Source: Candidatus Fermentibacteraceae bacterium (GTDB lineage Bacteria; Fermentibacterota; Fermentibacteria; Fermentibacterales; JCC-6). Taken from it: a DNA stretch of 50,991 nucleotides. Each line of letters starts with the position of its first letter. Position 1 is the first letter of the stretch. Location of the stretch: the NCBI GenBank assembly GCA_016936235.1, contig JAFGPK010000053.1:1-50991 (forward strand). Reading direction: 5' to 3'. Positions 43,071 to 50,915 of the stretch are shown here, piece by piece. Position numbers and translations under genes: made by a program. The notes under the pieces are model-generated. The model did no database searches. It had not been told where the DNA came from and was given only the letters and a program-made list of their open reading frames with translations.

Positions 43071-44276
43071 TCAGCGGGTCGAGACGTACTTCGCCAGGCC
43101 TGCCTTGAGTATGCCCAGAGCGGAACGCATCTTGTCTTCCTCCAGAACGTAGGCTATCCTGATCTCGTCTGTGCCTTTCCCCGGAGTCGCGTAGAAACCA
43201 GCGGCAGGCGCCACCATGGTCGTCCATCCGTCCACCGAGAAATCCCTGAGCATCCAGGCCGCGAAATCATCGGTATCCTGCACCGGAAGCCTTATGGTGG
43301 CGTAGAAAGCGCCCTCCGGCTTGAGGAAGAATATCCCCTCCCGGCCGTGAAGCTCCTCCATGAGTATATCCCGCCTGTCCTGGTACATGGAGACAACCGA
43401 ACTGTAGTAATCCTCGTCCAGAAGGTTGTACATCTGCGTCGCGCCGTACTGAGAGAGGGTGGGGGGGCAGAGACGGGCCTGTCCGAACTTCAGGAATCCG
43501 GCCATCAGCTCTTCGTTGCGCGTGATCAGGTTCCCCAGGCGTGCGCCGCATGAGCTGAACCGCTTTGATATGGAGTCCATCACTACGGCCCGTTGTGAGA
43601 TGTCGGGGAACTCAAGCACAGAGGAATGGCGCCTTCCGTCGAATGCGAAATCCCGATAGACCTCATCGGCAAGCAGGAACAGGTTGTTCGCGGTTGCTAT
43701 GTCCGCCAGTTCAGCTATTTCGTCATCTGTGAGTATCGTTCCCGTGGGATTGTTCGGATTGCAGATAAGTATCGCCCGGGTCTTTTCCGTGATCTTCGAG
43801 GTGATCTCCTCAGGAGGGGGGAGGTGGAATCCGTTCTCGACGCTGGAGGTCACCGGGATCAGCCTTACATCGGCCAGTGTGGCGAAACCGTTGTAATTGG
43901 TGTAGAAGGGTTCGAAGCATATTATCTCGTCCCCCGGGTCGCAGGTGCCCATCATGGCGAAAATAACGGCCTCGGAGCCTCCGGTGGTTATCATGACCTG
44001 TGAAGGGTCAACGGCGATGTCCGATCGGCCGTAGTAGGCCGAAATAGCCTCTCTGAGCTCGGGGAGACCGTTACTCGGGCCGTAGGCCAGGACGGTGCTG
44101 ATATTGGACCTTACAGCGTCCCAGAATTCGATCGGTGTCGGGATATCCGGCTGGCCTATGTTGAGATGATGTATGCCTATCCCCCTTTTAGCAGCCTCGG
44201 CTGCCAGGGGTGCCAGCTTTCTGATGGGTGATTCCTGGATTCCAACAGCTCTTCTGCTGATGCCGGGAGTACTCAT
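43071..44276 (-). CDS. Class I/II aminotransferase (PLP-dependent)
   Basis: The 401-residue enzyme is fold-type I with the Schiff-base lysine in DSISKRFSSCGARLG and the conserved NPNNPTGT, ADEVYRDF and IRIAYVLEE, which binds the substrate carboxylate. ATG 44276 is preferred with GGAAGGG nine bases upstream; a TTG at 44315 has no ribosome site. AspC/AATase-Igamma subgroup is likely, but substrate is not fixed. It ends three bases from the NusG-domain-II gene (convergent) and is divergent from a nitrilase gene. Confidence 0.9.
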   Translation of the reverse strand: MSTPGISRRAVGIQESPIRKLAPLAAEAAKRGIGIHHLNIGQPDIPTPIEFWDAVRSNISTVLAYGPSNGLPELREAISAYYGRSDIAVDPSQVMITTGGSEAVIFAMMGTCDPGDEIICFEPFYTNYNGFATLADVRLIPVTSSVENGFHLPPPEEITSKITEKTRAILICNPNNPTGTILTDDEIAELADIATANNLFLLADEVYRDFAFDGRRHSSVLEFPDISQRAVVMDSISKRFSSCGARLGNLITRNEELMAGFLKFGQARLCPPTLSQYGATQMYNLLDEDYYSSVVSMYQDRRDILMEELHGREGIFFLKPEGAFYATIRLPVQDTDDFAAWMLRDFSVDGWTTMVAPAAGFYATPGKGTDEIRIAYVLEEDKMRSALGILKAGLAKYVSTR

Positions 44277-44396
44277 GTCCGATTTCCCTTCCGATATGCC
44301 ATGTGTTTCGGCCAACGCGTAAGTCTGTATATTACGAGGTGAATTACGTTCGTATTATATTACAAAATTCCCCCGGATACCCGATATGGAGACCCG
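44277..44396. promoter_or_regulatory. Divergent promoter region between aminotransferase and nitrilase genes
   Basis: This 120-base gap is AT-rich and holds several -10-like sequences: TATTAT at 44353-44358 on the plus strand (overlapping TATATT at 44356-44361) and TAATAT facing the aminotransferase. No strong -35 with ideal spacing is seen. It must hold the promoters of both divergent genes. Confidence 0.4.
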
Positions 44397-45200
44397 ATGA
44401 TCCTCAGACTGGTTGAACTGGACATACAGGGCTCGCCCGGTGAGAGCATGGATAGGTTCCTGGAAGCGGCCGTCACTCTTCCTCTTCCACATACGGTGGT
44501 CCTTCCGGAACTCTTTACCACCGGGTATGTACTTGAAAGAATACCCCGTCTGGCTCACTCCCCGAAGGAGCTGTCCGGCCTGCCACCGGCCCGGACAGCC
44601 CGTGAGAACGGCATCTGGATAGTCGCTGGAACATTGCCAGTGGCGGTTGCCGGCGGAGTGGTGAACATGATGGTCGTATACGATCCGGAGGGGCGCCTGG
44701 TCTACACCACCGAGAAGGTGCACCTCTTCAGCCAGATGGACGAGGACACGGCTTTTGTGCCGGGTTCCTGCGGGGGGATATTCGACTACACCTCCACCGG
44801 CGCCGGAGGCATCGTCTGCTACGACCTTAGATTCCCGGAGCTTTCAAGAAGGCTGACCCTCTCCGGTGCCGAGATACTCTTCGTACCGGCCCAGTGGCCC
44901 AGCGGACGAAGGGAGCTGTTCAGGTCACTGCTGCGGGCAAGAGCGGCGGAGGCCCAGGTGTTCACGGTCGGCTGCAACCTGGGTGGGGAGCACCTCGGAG
45001 TCCTGTTCAACGGCGGCGGAGGAGTGGCCCATCCGGGGGGAACGATGGTTAAGGGCATGGATGTATCGCAGGGCGTCAGCGACTACGACATAGACCTCGA
45101 AGATGTCTCTGCTATGCGCGAGAAGATAAACTGCCTTGAGGACAGGAGACCGGAGGAGTACGGTCTCCTGCTGGAATGGAGAGGTAGACTTGGCCGATAA
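44397..45200 (+). CDS. Carbon-nitrogen hydrolase (nitrilase/omega-amidase family)
   Basis: The 267-residue enzyme has the full catalytic triad: Glu in VVLPELFTTGY, Lys in TTEKVHLFSQMDE and Cys in IVCYDLRFPELSRRL. This signature is typical of the Nit2/YafV group that hydrolyses 2-oxoglutaramate or 2-oxosuccinamate. It is divergent from a class I/II aminotransferase. In several genomes such pairs form a transamination plus omega-amidase route; that role is inferred. The next gene starts inside its 3' end at TTG 45190. Confidence 0.87.
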   Translation: MILRLVELDIQGSPGESMDRFLEAAVTLPLPHTVVLPELFTTGYVLERIPRLAHSPKELSGLPPARTARENGIWIVAGTLPVAVAGGVVNMMVVYDPEGRLVYTTEKVHLFSQMDEDTAFVPGSCGGIFDYTSTGAGGIVCYDLRFPELSRRLTLSGAEILFVPAQWPSGRRELFRSLLRARAAEAQVFTVGCNLGGEHLGVLFNGGGGVAHPGGTMVKGMDVSQGVSDYDIDLEDVSAMREKINCLEDRRPEEYGLLLEWRGRLGR

Positions 45201-46287
45201 CTACGGTGGCAGGCTCTTCCGGATGGCGATAGTGCTCCTGGGGATAGTGGCAGCAGGGATGATACTCAAGAACGCATCCGGAGTATTCGTACCCCTCACG
45301 GTCGCGTTCTTTCTGATGCTGCTCCTCAAACCTGTATCCGACCGTACCGCATACCTGGTGGACAGGACGCTCTGCAGGGTCAAGGGCAAGTTCGGGAGGG
45401 AGCATGTCAGCGAGGAGTCCAGGCTGGCCGTAATCTTCTCGGTTATGATAGTGCTGCTGCTCTTCATCTTCCTGTCATTGGGGGTCTACCTTCTGATAAG
45501 GGGTCAGATCGAGCTCATACTCAGCAAGGGCAACGAGATAATGGACAACATAGTCGAGCCGATAAAGAGCTGGATGGTTTCAAGCCGTCTGTTCGGCGAT
45601 GCAGCCGCGGTTTCCGAGTACATCAACAACCTGGCGGAATCGGCCATGAGCATAGCCCCCAATGCCGCCAGACCCATCATATCCGGCGTATTCACCTTTG
45701 TGATGATACTGGTCCTCACCACCTTCCTCATGGTCGGGAGGAGACGGCTGGAAGACAACCTTAGGAATGAGCTCAAGTCATCCAACTTCAAGCGGATAAT
45801 GCACATTTCAGAGAAGATGGAGTCCAATACGCGGAAGTTCATCTTCACCAAACTCAAGACAAGCTCATTGACCGGTCTTGCCATAGGTCTGGGGCTGCTT
45901 CTTTTCCTCAGTCCGCAGGATGCCCTGACCTGGGGATCGATATGCTTCGTGATGAACTTCATTCCCATTTATGGATCATTGATAGCCGGTGCTGGGGCGA
46001 TCCTCTACACCATGGCGGTGTATGAGCACGGGAGCTTTCTCGACGCCTGGCCCGTGATACTGATAGTGATGATCGTCAACAACGCCGTATCCAACTTCAT
46101 CGAACCTAAGCTGATGCAGTTCTCTCTGCCCCTGGGTCCGGTTACCGTACTCCTGGCCGTGATCATCTGGGCCTGGCTCTGGGGAGCATGGGGTATGATA
46201 CTGGCTGTGCCCATCACCATACTCATGAAGGTGATGCTGGAGGAGATAAACGGAAGGGGCTGGGAAACGGCAATAATGGAAACTTGA
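45190..46287 (+). CDS. AI-2E family transporter (PF01594)
   Basis: The 365-residue polytopic protein has helices at about 10-50, a long amphipathic loop, and later helices with LTGLAIGLGLLLFLSPQDAL, FVMNFIPIYGSLIAGAG and NFIEPKLMQFSLPLGPVT. The E-P-K/x-G motif and the central G-x-x-x-F-x-P pattern are typical of this family, which includes exporters of the quorum signal AI-2 and, in others, Na+/H+ antiporters. TTG 45190 with GAGAGGT upstream is used; it overlaps the nitrilase stop. Confidence 0.88.
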   Translation: MADNYGGRLFRMAIVLLGIVAAGMILKNASGVFVPLTVAFFLMLLLKPVSDRTAYLVDRTLCRVKGKFGREHVSEESRLAVIFSVMIVLLLFIFLSLGVYLLIRGQIELILSKGNEIMDNIVEPIKSWMVSSRLFGDAAAVSEYINNLAESAMSIAPNAARPIISGVFTFVMILVLTTFLMVGRRRLEDNLRNELKSSNFKRIMHISEKMESNTRKFIFTKLKTSSLTGLAIGLGLLLFLSPQDALTWGSICFVMNFIPIYGSLIAGAGAILYTMAVYEHGSFLDAWPVILIVMIVNNAVSNFIEPKLMQFSLPLGPVTVLLAVIIWAWLWGAWGMILAVPITILMKVMLEEINGRGWETAIMET

Positions 46288-46394
46288 TATGGACAATGCC
46301 CGTTATTGCCAATGCAGAGACTCAACAACATTGAACATATAGCTTCTCACGGTGACCGGCTCAGGCCGTGATGGAAACAGGATTGGACAGAACA

Positions 46395-48773
46395 ATGAAA
46401 AAATTGACCTTTATATTGCTTGTCATGACGGCCGCCCTGGTTTCCGCGGACGATCTCCTCATCACATGGGAGGCGCCGACCGATGATCCGGAAGTAATGC
46501 AGGGCCCCCTGGGGGAGTATTTCTCCATTCCCGGAGCAGTGAACACCGGAGTCCCGGGTGAGCCGACCCTGCCCGTCTTCCCCGTTATGGTCCTGTTGCC
46601 TCCGGGAGCCGTGGTCGACGGGGTCGAACCTCTTTCGCAGCTGAGCCGCGAGCTTCCCGGCACCGTGGACCTGAAGCCTGCGCAGCACGGAGTGCCCATA
46701 TCCATGCCCCAGCTGTTCACGCCAACCCCAAGGGATCCGGAGGCGTATTCCCGCGAAGCCCGGCGACCCCTGGTGGAGGCCGTATCACAGGGACATCTCA
46801 TGGGTTGCAACCTCCTGGACCTGAGGGTTTCGCCCGTCTCCTGGGATCCCGCCACGGGAAAGGCTACTCTGACCACGCTGTTCGCAATGAGGATCGAGTA
46901 CCATGTCGAATCCATGAACGCTGTTCCCTGGGGCAGGGGAGAGGAGGGGGCCAGGCTGCTCTACAGCATCATCCGCAGCCAGGTCATCAATCCCGAGGAC
47001 TACCGCGAACCCGTGACCGTCGCCTCCAGAGACCTTCCCTGGGGCGAGTACCTGATAATCACAAGGGACTCTCTGGTTGAGGTCTTCGAACCCCTTGCCC
47101 AGTTCAAGACCATGAAGGGCATTCCGGCGAAGATCGTCACGATGGAGTACATAGAGTCGAACTACGGAGGCGTCGACGCAGCCCAGAAGCTGAGATTCTT
47201 CCTGAGGGACATATACGAGACGACTCCTCCCACCTGGATCCTCCTCGGAGGCGATACTCCCCTGGTGCCTCACCGTAACTGCTGGGCCACCGCAGAAGGC
47301 TATGTAGACGATCCTGCAGCGGACATCTACTTCCAGGACATGAACGACCCGCAGGTGGGCACTGATTACTGGGACTTCAACAACAACGGGGTCTGGGGCG
47401 AGACCAGCGGCGACATCATGGACTACCATCCTGATTATTTCATCGGAAGGGCGGCTGTGGAGAACGGTCCTGAGGCCAATATCTTCGTCAACAAGGTCCT
47501 GGCCTACGAGCTTCCCCAGCTGGCAGACGGCAGGGATACCGATCCGTGGTACACTTCAATGGGCTTCACCACCGGGATACTCTGGAGCAGTCCGTACTGC
47601 CCGGGAAGCGCCGGCAAGGAGAAGGTGGACACCCTTTACACACCGCCGCAGTGGCAGCCGGTCATCAAGCATTACGAGAGCGCCGGCACCCAGAGCTACT
47701 CACTGACCATGGCGATGCTCAACGCAGGAATGAACCTGGTCAACCATGCCTGTCACGGCAGCAACAACAGCGTATCCATAGGATCCGGTTCTCTGGGGTC
47801 AGGTGACTTCATGAGTCTAACGAACATCTCCGAACACGGCAGGGTGTCCATCTGGAACACTCTGGCCTGCCTCTCGGGCTCCTTCGATACCGGTGGCTGC
47901 CTTGCGGAGGCGTGGATCACCTCTCCCGGAGGGGGAGGTTTCTGCATGATGAACACAAGGTACGGCTGGGGAGAACCCTCCCAGCCGGGAGGCCAGTGGA
48001 GCGATCTTGTGGACCAGGAGTTCTTCGCCAATTTCTTCACCGAGGATCTCTTCAACCTGGGAGTCGCACACAGCATGGCATGGGACGAGTTCATACCCCT
48101 GATCCCGTCGGACCCACATTACGACTGGATAGCTAAATCAATAACCCTCTTCGGGGATCCGGAACTTCCCATGTGGCTCAATGCGCCCGACGGACCCCTG
48201 CAGGTGAACGGTCCTGACTCACTATACGTGGGTGTGAACAATATCATCGTATCGGTGACGGACAACTCTGGTCCCGTGGATGATGCCAGAGTCTGTCTGA
48301 TGCAGGGGGAATGGGACGATCCCTGCATGTACGAGGTCGATTATACAAGCGGCTCTGGACAGGTCAGCATGACGGTCACGGCAACCGACGATCACGATAC
48401 CGCAGCTCTGACCGTATGGGGCAGGGACCATGCAGCGGTGACCATTGACATACCCGTGACCCTGAACGGAATATCGGGCCCGGAGACCCCGGTGCTGAAT
48501 CCATCCGTATCGAGACCCTGGCCCAATCCGGCCGTGGGCTCAGTGGCATTCCAGTGGGCTTCACCCAAGGGTAAAGCATCGATAATGATAATCGACGCGG
48601 CAGGCAGGATGATAAGAAGGATGGAACTCGAGCCCGGAAGGAGCGGGACACTGGTATGGGAGTGCGATGATGAAAATGGATCCCCTGTGCCTTCCGGACT
48701 GTATTTCGCACTATTCCAGGCGGAAGGTTCGGCTCCGGTCACCCGGAGCCTGGTAGTGGTGAACAATGACTAG
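46395..48773 (+). CDS. Gingipain-like C25 cysteine peptidase with C-terminal sorting-type domain
   Basis: The 792-residue protein starts MKKLTFILLVMTAALVSA, a signal peptide, followed by a propeptide-like beta region to about residue 220. The C25 catalytic domain spans about 220-600. Its catalytic pair is His454 in VNHACHGSNN and Cys492 in TLACLSGSFDTGG, with TWILLGGDTPLVPH and SITLFGDPELPMW flanking. An Ig-like domain follows, and the C-terminal 85 residues (SRPWPNPAVGSVAF, DAAGRMIRRMELEPG, VPSGLYFALFQAEG) form a FlgD-like/type-A sorting tail. It is a secreted protease, probably anchored or exported by a T9SS-like route. Confidence 0.88.
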   Translation: MKKLTFILLVMTAALVSADDLLITWEAPTDDPEVMQGPLGEYFSIPGAVNTGVPGEPTLPVFPVMVLLPPGAVVDGVEPLSQLSRELPGTVDLKPAQHGVPISMPQLFTPTPRDPEAYSREARRPLVEAVSQGHLMGCNLLDLRVSPVSWDPATGKATLTTLFAMRIEYHVESMNAVPWGRGEEGARLLYSIIRSQVINPEDYREPVTVASRDLPWGEYLIITRDSLVEVFEPLAQFKTMKGIPAKIVTMEYIESNYGGVDAAQKLRFFLRDIYETTPPTWILLGGDTPLVPHRNCWATAEGYVDDPAADIYFQDMNDPQVGTDYWDFNNNGVWGETSGDIMDYHPDYFIGRAAVENGPEANIFVNKVLAYELPQLADGRDTDPWYTSMGFTTGILWSSPYCPGSAGKEKVDTLYTPPQWQPVIKHYESAGTQSYSLTMAMLNAGMNLVNHACHGSNNSVSIGSGSLGSGDFMSLTNISEHGRVSIWNTLACLSGSFDTGGCLAEAWITSPGGGGFCMMNTRYGWGEPSQPGGQWSDLVDQEFFANFFTEDLFNLGVAHSMAWDEFIPLIPSDPHYDWIAKSITLFGDPELPMWLNAPDGPLQVNGPDSLYVGVNNIIVSVTDNSGPVDDARVCLMQGEWDDPCMYEVDYTSGSGQVSMTVTATDDHDTAALTVWGRDHAAVTIDIPVTLNGISGPETPVLNPSVSRPWPNPAVGSVAFQWASPKGKASIMIIDAAGRMIRRMELEPGRSGTLVWECDDENGSPVPSGLYFALFQAEGSAPVTRSLVVVNND

Positions 48774-49122
48774 GACAGTCCTGAAGACTGTCGCGGCTTT
48801 TATGTGCATGATCTCGCTTTCAGGCTGCAGCGATGATTCCAGGAGCCTGATGGAGATCTCCAGGGAGAGACAGTGCAGGGCCAACATGAACATTCTGTGC
48901 ACGGACCAGGCCAACTACCGTGACGCGATCGGGCACTGGGCCTGCACCAATGAAGAGCTGGACCAGTACGCCCGAAGACCTCACTCGCTCACCTGCCCGG
49001 TTACGGAGGAGCAGTACCTCATCGAACTGATGGATGACGGGTACGTGATACGGTGCCCGGGGGGTCATGGCTCAATAGTCACCGGACGAAGAAGCTGGAC
49101 CGGAAATGGAGAGGACACATGA
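48766..49122 (+). CDS. Small lipoprotein with pilin-like cysteine pattern
   Basis: The 118-residue product has a lipoprotein signal ending in the lipobox LSGC. After it comes RQCRANMNILCTDQANYRDA, later HSLTCPVTEEQYLIELMDDG and YVIRCPGGHGSIV, a pattern of CxANL, CP and RCP-GGHG close to the soluble part of type II secretion or pilin-like proteins. No such neighbours are seen. The ATG overlaps the protease stop, suggesting an operon. The next gene overlaps as ATGA. Function unknown. Confidence 0.65.
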   Translation: MTRTVLKTVAAFMCMISLSGCSDDSRSLMEISRERQCRANMNILCTDQANYRDAIGHWACTNEELDQYARRPHSLTCPVTEEQYLIELMDDGYVIRCPGGHGSIVTGRRSWTGNGEDT

Positions 49123-49541
49123 AGGTCCTCCACAGGCAAAGCGGAAGAACGGTGATAAGGTTCGACATTGCAGAGGAATTCCCGAAAACACTGGCCGACT
49201 GGTGCAGGAAGGAGCGGATAGGGGCTGCCGCCATTGTGGCAGGCATCGGCATGCTGAGGGATGTGGAGATAGGCCGCTACGACGGCATGGAGTACGAGAT
49301 AAAGACCGTGGAGCCATCCTCCGAGGTACTCTCACTGCAGGGTAATGTCTCAATGAAGGAGGGTGAGCCCTTCGTCCATCTCCACGTCAGTCTTGCCGAC
49401 GAGGATATGGATGTCATGGGAGGGCACCTGTTCAAAGGGACGGTGTCCATGACCATAGAGCTGATTCTTCTTGAATTAGATGCGGATTTCGTTCGCGTGC
49501 CCGTGGAGGGAACCTTCTGGAAGCTCGATACGCTGGACTGA
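49119..49541 (+). CDS. PPC-domain (DUF296) protein
   Basis: The 140-residue protein has the PPC/DUF296 fold: VIRFDIAEEFPKTLADWCR at the N terminus, AAAIVAGIGMLRDVEIG, LSLQGNVSMKEGEPFVHLH and LADEDMDVMGGHL, where HxH and GGH are metal-binding or trimer residues. Bacterial members are cytosolic trimers; plant relatives join to AT-hook DNA-binding motifs, absent here. ATG 49119 follows GGAGAGGACAC and overlaps the lipoprotein stop. Substrate or DNA target is unknown. Confidence 0.82.
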   Translation: MKVLHRQSGRTVIRFDIAEEFPKTLADWCRKERIGAAAIVAGIGMLRDVEIGRYDGMEYEIKTVEPSSEVLSLQGNVSMKEGEPFVHLHVSLADEDMDVMGGHLFKGTVSMTIELILLELDADFVRVPVEGTFWKLDTLD

Positions 49542-49578
49542 AAGAATACCTGTTCCGCTGCCTGGAACCATCCACCGT

Positions 49579-49606
49579 CCTTGACTTCCAGCGTCGTTTT
49601 TGTAAT
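49579..49606 (+). promoter_or_regulatory. Candidate promoter for tRNA-Ala
   Basis: TTGACT (49579-49584) and TAATGT (49601-49606) are separated by 16 bases, with the -10 17 bases ahead of the mature tRNA 5' end. The -35 is close to consensus, the -10 is weak. A TTTTTG run lies in the spacer. Confidence 0.45.
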
Positions 49607-49622
49607 GTACCCCTACTTCGGC

Positions 49623-49699
49623 GGGGCTGTAGCTCAGTTGGTATGAGCACCTGACTGGCAGTCAGGGGGTCACGGGTTCGACTCCCGTCAGCTCCACCA
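49623..49699 (+). tRNA. tRNA-Ala (anticodon GGC)
   Basis: The 77-base gene folds into a full cloverleaf: acceptor GGGGCTG/CAGCTCC with the G3:U70 wobble that identifies alanine tRNAs, D-stem GCTC/GAGC, anticodon stem CCTGA/TCAGG with loop CTGGCAG (anticodon GGC), and T-stem ACGGG/CCCGT with loop TTCGACT. The CCA end is encoded. Confidence 0.97.
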
Positions 49700-49702
49700 T
49701 TT

Positions 49703-49734
49703 GAAGCGGAGGGCATATGCTCTCCGCTTCTTTA
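49703..49734 (+). terminator. Rho-independent terminator after tRNA-Ala
   Basis: GAAGCGGAG (49703-49711) pairs perfectly with CTCCGCTTC (49722-49730), and the loop contains the self-complementary GCATATGC, extending the stem. TTTAT follows. Confidence 0.8.
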
Positions 49735-50022
49735 TGGCAACGATCCACAATGATCTGAGAGCGATGGTGAATATGAACCGACCTGACACCAACGGTATAG
49801 GGCCCGGGCTGGCCTTCTCTATAAGTTATAAACTATTATAATCCTATTATTATGAATATAAATAACTATATCGTTATTTTTGACCACGGCAATACAACCC
49901 TTGCCGAACTGGTTGATATTGTCTATCTTAACCCTTCTGCGGAAAAGTGGAATTCGTTAGTAATTTCATATGCCGGAATGCTGTTTTTCGGTAAACACTA
50001 ATCAGTTAGACGGAGGAAAAAA
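49735..50022 (+). promoter_or_regulatory. AT-rich intergenic region with candidate promoter for HU
   Basis: No gene is seen. A striking AT-rich island at about 49,820-49,880 includes a perfect TATAAT (49837-49842). A better spaced candidate promoter is TTGCCG (49901-49906), 17 bases, TATCTT (49924-49929). The stretch just before HU ends with the strong ribosome site GGAGGAAAAAA. The AT-rich block may act as an upstream element for high HU expression. Confidence 0.45.
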
Positions 50023-50304
50023 ATGACAAAGGCTGATATCGTCTCCAAGATCGCTTCGCGCGATAATATCGACCTCAACAAGAAAGATGTTGCCACTGTG
50101 GTCGACAGTTTCCTTGAGGAAATAAGAGAAGCCCTTTACAGGCATGAGCACATAGAGATCAGGCGTTTTGGTACGTTCAAGGTTGTGGACCGCAAGAAGC
50201 GTATAGCCAGGAACCCTCACACAGGTGACGCAGTTGAAGTCCCCAAGAGGAGGGTCCCGGTTTTCAAACCTTCAAGACTTATCAAGAATAAGGTCGCAAA
50301 GTAA
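50023..50304 (+). CDS. HU/IHF family DNA-binding protein
   Basis: The 93-residue nucleoid protein has the N-terminal helical body (MTKADIVSKIASRDNIDL) and the beta-arm motif RRFGTFKVVDRKKRIARNPH with the DNA-intercalating Pro region (RNPHTGDAVEVPKRRVP), ending in FKPSRLIKNKV. The ATG follows GGAGGAAAAAA, a near-ideal ribosome site. It lies in a cluster with a tiny basic ribosomal protein and a phosphoesterase, probably co-transcribed. Confidence 0.95.
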   Translation: MTKADIVSKIASRDNIDLNKKDVATVVDSFLEEIREALYRHEHIEIRRFGTFKVVDRKKRIARNPHTGDAVEVPKRRVPVFKPSRLIKNKVAK

Positions 50305-50400
50305 ATGCCGAGCGGTAAGAAGAAAAAAAGAAAGAAGATCGCTAAGCATAAGATGAAGAAAAGGCGTCGCGCCAACAGGCATAAGAAGAAGAAAGCCTAA
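50305..50400 (+). CDS. AURKAIP1/COX24-domain tiny basic ribosomal protein (bS22-like)
   Basis: The 31-residue frame from ATG 50305 directly follows the HU stop and reads MPSGKKKKRKKIAKHKMKKR, then RRANRHKKKKA. It is almost entirely Lys/Arg and matches the short AURKAIP1/COX24-domain proteins that bind the small subunit in many bacteria, which typically start MPSGKKRKR. It is easily missed by gene finders. It ends at 50400 just before the TTG of the phosphoesterase. Confidence 0.85.
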   Translation: MPSGKKKKRKKIAKHKMKKRRRANRHKKKKA

Positions 50401-50886
50401 TTGAGAATAGCCGTTCTATCAGACACTCATATACCCACAAGGCTGGGGGCAATCCCCGGCCGGGTATATGAGGTCTGTGCAGAATGCGACCTGATCCTGC
50501 ACGCAGGTGATGTGGTGGAACTAAGCGTGCTCCGTGACCTGGAACGCTTCGCCCCCCTGAAGGCGGTCCACGGCAACATGGATCCTTTCGACATCACCGA
50601 ACGTTTTCCCGAGAGCCTCGAGCTGAACCTGGAAGGTTTCAGGATTTGCATGACCCACGGCTCAGGACCGGGATTCGGACTCAGGGACAGGCTGCTCAGG
50701 CGCTTCAGTCCGAGAAACCCGGATATCATTATCTACGGGCATTCCCACGAGTTCAACGAAGACGTGAAGGATGGCGTACTTAGACTGAATCCGGGAGCGG
50801 TATCTTCATCAAAGGGAAAGAGATCGATAGCTCTGCTGGCTCTCGGGAAGAACGAGAATCCGAAAGTGGAGAAGATTACATTCTAG
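50401..50886 (+). CDS. YfcE/MJ0936-type metallophosphoesterase
   Basis: The 161-residue protein has the calcineurin-like motifs in order: LSDTHIP, LILHAGDVVEL, VHGNMDPFD, MTHGSG, IIIYGHSHEFN and LNPGAVSS. The dinuclear metal site is complete, so it should hydrolyse phosphodiesters or phosphomonoesters. The start is TTG 50401 immediately after the preceding stop. The physiological substrate is unknown. Confidence 0.9.
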   Translation: MRIAVLSDTHIPTRLGAIPGRVYEVCAECDLILHAGDVVELSVLRDLERFAPLKAVHGNMDPFDITERFPESLELNLEGFRICMTHGSGPGFGLRDRLLRRFSPRNPDIIIYGHSHEFNEDVKDGVLRLNPGAVSSSKGKRSIALLALGKNENPKVEKITF

Positions 50887-50915
50887 CCGTTCAGTTGCAT
50901 ATTAGTCTCGAAGGT

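Noticed and set aside
46347-46371. Six-base inverted repeat TCACGG/CCGTGA before the C25 protease.
   Set aside because: The stem is short, the loop is 13 bases with no U tract, and no operator family is recognised; it is too weak to report as a feature.
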